Shown here piece after piece: positions 56,301 to 64,000 of a stretch of DNA of 64,000 bases (position 1 is the first letter of the stretch; every line of letters starts with the position of its first letter). The notes beneath the pieces are model-generated. The model did no database searches. It worked only from the letters and a program-made list of their open reading frames with translations, and was not told the origin of the DNA. This stretch comes from Brienomyrus brachyistius. Its lineage: Eukaryota > Chordata > Actinopteri > Osteoglossiformes > Mormyridae. Both the position numbers and the translations under genes were made by a program. The DNA is taken from NCBI RefSeq assembly GCF_023856365.1, contig NC_064540.1, positions 15,841,191-15,905,190 on the forward strand, written 5' to 3'.

Positions 56301-59300
56301 GTGAGCTCACCTACTCAGCTGGGAAAAAAGCCTGGAAGATTCACTATTCTGGCCTTCTGGGCAAGGTGGTACAATGACTCCCACTGCAGAATTACCCCTT
56401 CGTAATGAGCACCCAATCCGACACAATCCGTGCACCAAACCCCTCAGCCCCACCAACTTCCCAGGGACTTTACCACAGGATTGGCTTAGATTAACAAAAC
56501 AAAAAACACATGCTGTGCAGTTAGGGTGCTGAAGGCATTATGACAATTGCGAAACAATGAGCAGTGAAGAGGGACAAGCAAAGCGGAACTATACACTCAG
56601 ACACTTCAGCGTGAAACCTGGTGCAGAAGAACCCTCAATTAACACCGTGCTCTCTATGAGAGCGTTTGGAAGGACAGGTGATTATTCACAGTCAGACTCT
56701 TCAAAAGAGGCGAACGTGAAATGCCTCCTTTTCGCTGCTGGCAGCCTGGCTCGTTTAAACAGGAGGGGCTCGACTGGCTCCAGAGCTCTACATGTCACCG
56801 TCCATTAAAGGACGTACAACGCAGCAGGTGACATAACAGCCGCTGTCACGGTAATTATGCAAATAAGAGTCACTGCGAACAGAGCCCATCTTTCCGGTGT
56901 ATGTCCGCCGGAATATTCTGGTAGCCATTATCCATTTCCATGACATCAACCACTCAACTGGCTTCCAGCATTTGTGAAATAAGGGAGGAAATGAATCTGT
57001 GAGAGTTATCAATGTTACTGAAGGCATCATTCAAACAGTCAGTCAAACCCAAATTTTGTGGGGCACAGCCCTACATTTATGGGGACTGTCAAGGTGCATT
57101 TCGGGATGAACTGTCTTTTCTGCCTCCAGACCACGGAATTGAGAGGTTCCAGCACTAGGAGAGCCACTGCGTTTGAGGATGGAGATTAAATATTCATGCC
57201 CTACCCACTGAACGGGATGTATCCAAACCCAGAGATATGTCTGTAATCCCAAAGGCCTGCTTGCCTTGAAACATGTCTATTCTGTACAGGACAGTGATGT
57301 TCCAATTCCCACAATGACACAGTAATGAATTTGCAAGGCTTAAGAAAGAAAACACCACAATACAGACAGAAAACACACATCACATATAATTTAATTGGTT
57401 TTAAACATCAATTTTACAGGCAGAGGTACCACCAGACTGCAAACCTATTTTATTGGAGAGGTGATATTTTTCTGTACGGTATGACCGATACATATAAGAG
57501 ATATTGAGGTGAGACTGCTCAGCCATTTTGACAGGACCAAGAATACACGAAAATCAGCCTGCCGGGGTGGTCAAACATCCCTAACAGCAGCTTTCCCATC
57601 CGTAGACCCTCCCCCTATAGCTCTGGAGTCACTCCAAGAATCAGAGACAACACCACTGCAAGCCGAAGAAGAGCCAGACCCAATCATGCGCATCCAGCAC
57701 AATCAATGGGACTGGAAATTTTGCTCAAATTTTTGAGGCATACAGTATTCTCTTGATGGGAGGCACAGACATGACAGAGGACAGAACCACTGTTAAAGGT
57801 CAATCTGAGGGCCAGAGGAGGTGCAAACTACATAAAGCAACACAAAGACACACAGCACATCTCATCAGCAGATGTCCGATTAAAACTACTGATGCAGCTC
57901 GAGTAATGAATGTGGAAATCCCGAGTTAAGAAGCGTGGGAAACAACTTAAAATGTATCCAAAACACATCCATCCATCCATACATACACTTATCTGGCAAC
58001 TGGCTGCAGGAGAATGGGAGTCTATTCCAGAAAACACATGGCACAGGAAAACTAGAAGGGAATGCCAGTAAATGGCAGGGCTTAACACTATGAGAGACCC
58101 CAGACCTAACAATGTCTTTGGACCATGGGAGGAAACCCACATAATACAAGAAGGCCATGCAACTCTCCCCTTCCCCCAGCCCTGGATGTGTGAGGAAAGA
58201 GTGCTTCCCACTGAGCCACAAGTACTAGCTTCTTTACAGCACTGGAGGGTAAAATTTTCTTGGTCAGCCAAATACGCTGGTTTCCAAGGTTTGCAAACTT
58301 GTTTTCTTTGAATCCTTCAAGCTAATAAAATGTAGAAAGCAGTGCACGGCAACATGCTCAAAGCTCAAACCAGGAAACATAAAATGCTTATGTTAAGATC
58401 AGCAAAGAAAAACTAGAGTATTCTTTGGTGCAGTAAACATGAGGGACGGTGTGTTAAAGTTATCGAATTTCAGGAGAATTCCCCTTTAACAGCTGATAAA
58501 CTCAACCACATGAAGTCATGGAAACTCCTCCTCTCCACCTCCTCAAAATACAGTCAATGACAGTCAGCTGTGGGGGGGGGGGATTTCAGAGAAACTCTCC
58601 CTGTGGTTGTGTGTGTGTGTGTGTGGGGGGGGGGGGGGTCAGTGAGCTCAGAGCCACCACCTCCACCAGGTGATGATGCATAAAGTGAGCTCAGTGCAGC
58701 ACTGTCAACCTCAGCATGATACCCCCAGCTCCCCCCACACCACCATCCATGCTGCTCTGGTGCACAGTCACCCCGCCCCCTTCCCCTCGCTGCCTCAGCC
58801 CTCCCGCTCCATCCATCTGTACACAGAGCACCGCAGTGAGAACTTCTGTGCTCGTCGTCTCAAGCGCAAAACCAAATGGAAGAAGGCAGAACTGCTAGAC
58901 ATCACGTCAACTCTGCTCCTGTGAGCCCCGGAAAGCTGAACCCAGACACCTAGCTTCAAGTTCCCAGACACTTAAGCAAGCAAACAAACCTGAAGAACAT
59001 GGCAATGTCAATCCAATACCTGTGTGAGATTTCCATGTGGTAAATGCTGGGTTGAATTAAGCCATCACACAAGCTCACAACTTTACAGACCGGTAATGCA
59101 TCCATTTCACATCATCATCATGGCACATGGAGATAGCTTATCTTCAAATTGCACATTTCTTTTAGAACATAAAATGAACTCCTGGCAGCATTAGGTCGTG
59201 TCCGATACCTTCTGTCTCCCAAAATAAATACTGCCCCGAGAAGTTTAAAGTTCTCAGTACTGAACCTTGGAACGTGTGGCAAAATTATAAATACCCTCGA

Positions 59301-62156
59301 ATCACCGAACCTGGGAACACTATTAATAGGAAAAATCTTCACCAGAAACCGAGAAAAGTTGGGAATAGAACTACAAGGCAAGAAATAATTATATAAAAAA
59401 TAATACAGCTCCTTATCAGAAATAAAAAAAACACACACTATACCAAACATACTACAACCCTGCATAAAAATCCATTACAAATACAGGAATAATAATCAAA
59501 AGCAATAAAAACTGAAGCTGGGTTTTTTCAAGCCACGTTTCCTACTTGCACACATTTTTTATCCAACAAAAAGAATAAGATGTCAGGCTTTATATTCTCC
59601 CAGCATCAAAACCCGACTTTTTCTTTTAAATCAGTATTACAAAGTTCCCTTTGTTTGCAGTACTGCAGTTAGATGTGCTCAAAATGTTAAAACTGCAGTC
59701 TAAATGGGTTTCAGATTGAAATCCAAGAAGAGCAAAAGAACATTTAACCATTTTTGTTTCGTACATTTTGACAAGATATGCAAAATTATGACTGAAGACA
59801 GGAAATGTATTAAGTTCTCATCCCAAGCCTCACCCATCAAAATGTAACACTGAAGAAACTATCATGTAGATATTCTGAAATTTAGAAACAAATGGAACTT
59901 TAAAACATGGAAAAACTAAAGCTTGAAAACAGCAGTTTAACTTTTCACATTTGATGCAGCCAAACCAAAAGCATCCAGCTTGGCCTGACCCACATTCCCA
60001 ACCGCAACTCTAATCCACCATCCTAAACCTAACCCTCAGATTCACATTTCATGAAAGAACACCAGCTCATCATCCTTGTCAACAGTGCTGGAATGACATG
60101 GTAGGACATCAACTGCATGCCACTAAAAAAGAGAATTCTCCACCCAACCTATTAAAGTGTAAACTTCACATAATCATCAGGAAATGGTCTAGACAGATAC
60201 CTGAGCTGTTTAAGTACTTTGTCCAAGAAGAGAATCCTAACTTCAACGTTATCAGTCTTTATTAGTCATTACAGCAGCAAGTGAAGAACGAATCCCTTAA
60301 GATGTTTGTACATTACAGCAAATGAATCTGTCAAACCTGTATGTTGGCTCAGTGATTAGCCACGCTGTCTCATACTTCCAGAGTTGTGGGTTCGATTTCT
60401 CGAGACTTGCATGTTTTCCTCATGGTCACGCAGGTTTCCTCCCAAAACATGTGCTTACCTGGTCCCTCTAAAGTGCCCGTAGCGTGTGAATGGGTGTCAT
60501 GTGAGGGAACATCCCAATTCCAGGGTGTCCCCTGCCTTGTACCCAGTATTTTCTGAAATTAAGCTGCTGGCTCCCTATGACTTAGTACAGGATGAAGTTA
60601 CAGCTCAACAGATTTACTCTGTTTAAAAAAAAAACTTCAGATTTAAATAGACATACAAATACTTTGCATTGAAAACACAACACAATAATGTACATAATCA
60701 CTTTTCTACTTGATTTGTCAGTAACTATGTCCACCATTAAACAAGAGGGACTTCAGGCCTACCCCTAAAATGGAATTGACTTTGTTAAAGAATGTCTTTG
60801 TACACAATTCCCTCAGCAACAAAATTAAAATGACCCAGAATGACCTCTGCCTATCTGACAGCATGCCACATTGGGGGCTGTATGTTATAGTTTACATATA
60901 GATCAAGCTGCCCTTTTATCAGTCAGTAAATACTATATTTACTAACCTTACTATAGTAAGGTTACAGCAGTTCCCACTAAAATTACCTAGATTAACAGAT
61001 GCAGGTTTACAGGTGGAGATCTGGTGGCCCTTGTTAGAAGCCCATCGCAGTGCCAGCAGCACTTTGAAGCACATCTTCCCCCAAGAGCCACAAAGCCCCA
61101 GTGACGATATCTCAAGCCATAAAGGAGAGCCAGAACTTGTGTGTCTGCTAGCAGAACTGGCTTTTGGCTGCCAGAGGGCTGTTTTCAAAACAAGCGTCTG
61201 AGCCAACTCTAAATATGACACTTACAATGGAGCAGTCCACACATCACCTGCTGCATGAGTCCGAAGGGGAGGACGGCTCTAGTGTTCACATGTTAAGCCG
61301 CACAAACACCCTTCACTGTTTGAGGACCTTGATTTCGCAGAAACCACTGTGACCTGAGTACTTCGCAAAGGGGTAGCGCACTCAGTGTGGGGTCGAGGGC
61401 GACTAACGTGGGGGGTTTCTGAATCCCAATCGCTACCGCTCAATTTGCTTTTATTTATCCTGATTCTGTGACAAATGCAGACTGAGACCCAAATAAGAGA
61501 CTGATGATGACAATTCATCCCAAAATGTCTATATGTGTCAGAAAGTGAACTCATGGAACTAACATGAAAGTTTCAGGTTAACCAAGAACACTATTAAACA
61601 GACAATGATCAAAGAAACCAAAAGCACTTCCAAGGGTCCAGTTTCAATGAGAGTTTGACACTAATAATCATGACTTCAGAGCTGTCATACACTTCACAAA
61701 ATCCCAGCTTCTGACATCAGGAAACGGAACACATAAATGAAGGCGAATTAGGGGTGTTTTCAAAGAAATAAGGGTTTATTTCAGTATGAACTAGGCAGAA
61801 GCAAATGGGAGAGGTGCCAACAAACGCTGGTAAAACTGACTAAACAGCTCAGTAAGAACTTCCCATCATTACAGTAACTGAGCGAGGACAACCCAGTCAG
61901 CCTCATACTGGCGTCACAATAAGGAAAACAAACCAAGCCTTTCAGAAACCGTAAACCTACCTGCACCCCCTGCCCCCACAGACAGACTGCGTCAGTGAGC
62001 ACTCATTCTAAAAGTGCAACCGAGAAGGTTAATTCTCGGGGATTCCTCAGCAGGGTCACAATTAACTTGTATCAGTACATGCTGATTTGAGCCTTTGAAG
62101 CAGTGTTTGTAAACTAAATAGGAGTAAATTATCCTCACTGAGATCCTATCAGCTAC

Positions 62157-62187
<31 letters not shown>

Positions 62188-63577
62188 TACCCTTGGCTGT
62201 TCACTCATTCAGCCACTGCTCCCATCTGCCATCATACTGGGTATTTATAATTGCATTAGTGTTTCGTCAAAGAAATCAAACTGCCACAATTAAATTAAAG
62301 AAGCAAAGTCACAAAGACGGGCTGCATATATGTGAGACAGTGACAAGCTGAGTGTCATCAGCCAGTGACAGAAGAGGGAATGTTAAGATTTCACAACATT
62401 ATAGCCTCCACTTATTCCCTTCAGCAGATACACTGGTCTACAGAATCCCACCATGGGTACAATAAGCATTTTCAAAACAAACAGAAGCCCCACATGCATC
62501 AATACTACATAATACGGACAGCACATTGTTACATTGGCTTTACAGTGCAGGCCTTACAGGTGTTACAAAAAAAATTTAAAACAGTTAATCTACACAAAAG
62601 TACACAATTCCAAAGTGTGACATCTCACTTGGGAGTCCTTGAACCTGAAACTCCAAAGTGTTTAAGTGGGATTTCATTCAGGGGACCTCAAAGCATAAAT
62701 GAAACGTGTGGATAATTTTAGATGCCTGCCACTCTAGAGAAAGTCTGTGACTGTATATAGTTCTTAGTGCGGAGATGCAGACCGTTAAACTTGCTGAACA
62801 CCTGACGATCATCACCTGACGAGCTTCTTTAGGTCTTAGATCACTTTACACCTCCATAAACATTTCTGAGCAATGCCATATAAAATCTAGTCCAGCAGAA
62901 ATCAGGGATACAAAAAGTCACACTGTGAACACCACCATCCTAGACAGAGGGATGCAGGTCATCAACATGAACACTGAGCCTCAACTACCACCTGTAATTT
63001 ACATGTATAGTGGAAATGAGCTGTCAGTGGGTCAGTATGCTGGAATTTTTGCATACATCTTCCAACCACTTCTACGCAGTCAAATATGCTATTGGAGGAA
63101 TACTTATATATAACCACAACATAAACTGAACCAGATTAATTTTCATTTAGGATAAGGAGTCACATTATCAACATTTCCAGCTGGAGTTTCACAGGTCGTT
63201 AAATCGAAAGTCGTGCACACTTAAGAAACGTAACTAATTGACAAGGAGTTAAGACGCCTGGATGTGTCCAAAGGCAGCGAAGCCGGGATACCGGCCGTTT
63301 TGGACTGGAGTCCCGACAGCTCAATTGGCCAGTAAAACTAGCGATAGATGCGCGCCTGGTACCTGGAGTAAGTCACACCTGATAGAGGGAGGGAGGGAGG
63401 GAGGGAGGGGAGGCGGGCCGAAGCCGCTCCCCGCAGCCCCGGGAGCCGTACCTGGTGGAAGTACCCTTCCGCACATCGCAGATGCTGCACTTGAACGCTT
63501 CGGCGCTGTTCCTGAAGGTGCACACGCTACAGTCCCAAAAGCCGTCGTCCGCCGAGGGTTTGGCTTGTCTTTTCGGC
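50141..63577 (-). CDS. rybp: RYBP, RING1/YY1-binding Polycomb PRC1 subunit (exons 2-5; exon 1 outside window)
   Basis: RYBP is a nuclear subunit of variant PRC1 complexes. It binds RING1B, YY1 and ubiquitylated H2A. Exons on the minus strand are 63452-63577, 51145-51396, 50950-51048 and 50141-50390, with consistent splice phases, giving about 241 residues. They encode a RanBP2-type zinc finger (WDCSVC, ten residues, CSIC), a lysine/glutamate-rich middle region, and the conserved RING1B-binding segment [16 protein letters not shown] ... [14 protein letters not shown] serine-rich tail ends DESF. The roughly 11 N-terminal residues (MTMGDKKSPTR in mammals) are expected beyond 64000. Exon 3 is about 25 codons longer than in human. 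The C-terminus distinguishes it from the paralogue YAF2. Teleosts can have two rybp genes; which one this is cannot be told here. Confidence 0.96.
50391..50949 (-). other. rybp: rybp intron 4
   Basis: The 559-nt intron has GTAAGA and CAG boundaries. On the opposite (plus) strand it carries a 65-codon ATG-started frame at 50541-50738, rich in Lys, Gln, Glu and Ser and reading like a helical peptide. No family is recognised and it is not called as a gene. Confidence 0.7.
50950..51048 (-). CDS. rybp: rybp exon 4
   Basis: The 99-nt exon lies between CTACTTGCAG (51058-51049) and GTAAGA (50949-50944). It encodes [20 protein letters not shown] followed by [12 protein letters not shown]. The start PKSD and NSIQS match vertebrate RYBP; the rest is variable. 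It has no ATG of its own. The intron to exon 3 is only 96 nt. Confidence 0.9.
51145..51396 (-). CDS. rybp: rybp exon 3 (charged linker)
   Basis: The acceptor TCCTGCCAG (51405-51397) precedes [18 protein letters not shown], which is identical to mammals. A Pro-Lys-Glu-rich region follows and ends [14 protein letters not shown] plus two bases of Lys. The donor is GTGAGG at 51144-51139. It has 83 whole codons versus about 58 in human; the extra length is in the Glu/Arg/Lys-rich middle. Confidence 0.94.
53943..53966 (+). repeat. G24 homopolymer
   Basis: An uninterrupted run of 24 G, the longest of the many G/C runs in the window. Confidence 0.9.
57965..58225 (-). repeat. Degenerate SINE copy in rybp intron 2
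   Basis: From left to right: CATCCATCCATCCATACATA, CTTATCTGGCAACTGGCTGC, ACAATGTCTTTGGACCATGG, GAGGAAACCCACATAATACA and GTGCTTCCCACTGAGCCACA. This is the full family order in minus orientation, strongly diverged. Confidence 0.65.
58609..58637 (+). repeat. (GT)n followed by a G run
   Basis: A GT repeat of about 16 bases runs straight into about 13 G. Confidence 0.85.
60343..60600 (+). repeat. Degenerate SINE copy in rybp intron 2
   Basis: TGGCTCAGTGATTAGCCACG (A-box region), GTTGTGGGTTCGATTTCTCG (good B box), TTGCATGTTTTCCTCATGGT, AGGTTTCCTCCCAAAACATG and CAGGGTGTCCCCTGCCTTGT follow the SINE family order in plus orientation. It is diverged but keeps a near-consensus B box. Confidence 0.7.
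62157..62185 (+). repeat. (CA)14 microsatellite
   Basis: Perfect CA repeat in rybp intron 2. Confidence 0.95.
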
Positions 63578-64000
63578 CTGAGGGGGAGAGATTCAACGAG
63601 ATAAAGGGGTCAGAGCGGAGCCTGATACCGCCAGAGGCTGAGGGGAGGGAGTCGGCGGAGAAAGGGGGGAGAGGGCGGAGAATGAGATCGGGAGGAAAGA
63701 GGGGAGTGGGAGCCGCCAGCTAGCTGGGCGACCGGTTACAGCTGATGGCTAGCGGGATTGTTAGCAGCGCGCCGTCGTCTCTTTATAATAGCGAGCTAGC
63801 AGAGCCGGACTAACCAAGTCTAACTCGGGCTCGACTGCGATAGATACGCCCGCTCCCCGAAAACATAAAAACTGCCTCTGCGCCCCAGCTCTCCCCCGAA
63901 GCCTTCCCGCAGCAGGGCGCCCGTTAGAGCGGCATCTCGGTGAGAGAGACGAAAGGGCCAGGCGTTTCCCGTGCGCTTTTCCCCTCTTTGTCTGAAAGTG
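63240..64000. promoter_or_regulatory. rybp: CpG-rich segment at the 5' end of rybp (exon 2 and part of intron 1)
   Basis: The segment is rich in G+C and CpG and contains a GGGAGGGAGGGAGGGAGGGA tract near 63385-63410. The 420 bases to the right of exon 2 (63578-64000) contain no ATG that would give the MTMGDKKSPTR exon, so the first coding exon lies beyond the window. This is probably part of the rybp promoter island. Confidence 0.55.
63452..63577 (-). CDS. rybp: rybp exon 2 (RanBP2-type zinc finger)
   Basis: The acceptor CTCCCCCTCAG (63588-63578) precedes G-CCG AAA and the donor GTACGG follows at 63451-63446. The exon encodes [20 protein letters not shown] and ends CDVRKGTST plus two bases of Arg. 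The four zinc ligands fit C-x2-C-x10-C-x2-C. It is almost unchanged from mammalian RYBP and YAF2. Confidence 0.95.

Larger units (their letters stand above)
51397..63451 (-). other. rybp: rybp intron 2 (12 kb)
   Basis: The large intron is bounded by a GTACGG donor at 63451 and a CAG acceptor at 51397. It contains a G24 run (53943-53966), GT- and G-rich DNA at 58571-58637, SINE remnants at 57965-58225 and 60343-60600, and a (CA)n run at 62157-62185. No other coding sequence is recognised. The remainder is AT-rich, and some of it may be regulatory. Confidence 0.8.

Overview
The window is vertebrate nuclear DNA, almost certainly from a ray-finned (teleost) fish. Its genes have introns with GT/AG boundaries. 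It carries fish-type tRNA-headed SINEs ending in GGATGG tails, Tc1/mariner fossils, many (CA)n tracts and minisatellites, and long G/C homopolymers. The species cannot be fixed from the sequence alone. No bacterial, phage or CRISPR content is present.

Four protein-coding genes are recognised, in the order eif4e3 (-), gpr27 (+), prok2 (-), rybp (-). As I recall the human map, this is the gene order and orientation at 3p13. From left to right: (1) exons 1 and 2 of eif4e3 at 220-1579, with the rest of the gene beyond the left edge; (2) the intronless orphan GPCR gpr27/SREB1 at 4488-5603, with a poly(A) signal near 6239; (3) a complete three-exon prokineticin gene at 9707-13042, assembled by hand from exons of 72, 126 and 126 nt, each too short to stand out alone; (4) a gene-poor interval of about 33-37 kb (13.1-50.1 kb) rich in repeats; (5) rybp, a Polycomb PRC1 subunit, with exons 2-5 (RanBP2-type zinc finger through the C-terminus) at 50141-63577. 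The first rybp coding exon lies beyond the right edge.

The prok2-rybp interval holds at least nine tandem arrays with units of about 18, 29, 49, 29, 67, 18, 27, 26/24 and 39 bp. It also holds several SINE copies and two Tc1-like fossils, one of them interrupted by a SINE. Most long open frames in this interval (for example 27550-28503, 40922-41728 and 22420-22929) are by-products of stop-free repeat units. The 27-bp array at 33748-34392 is the only one with a start codon, a non-repeat hydrophobic C-terminus and a nearby AATAAA, so it is reported as a low-confidence candidate.

The genes do not form an operon or pathway. Their adjacency is a conserved vertebrate linkage: translation initiation (eIF4E3), neuronal signalling (GPR27, prokineticin 2) and chromatin regulation (RYBP). 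I found no convincing novel molecular system. The points most worth checking are the manually assembled prokineticin with PROK1-like residues, the enlarged charged region in RYBP exon 3, the density of minisatellites, and the nested transposon fossil.
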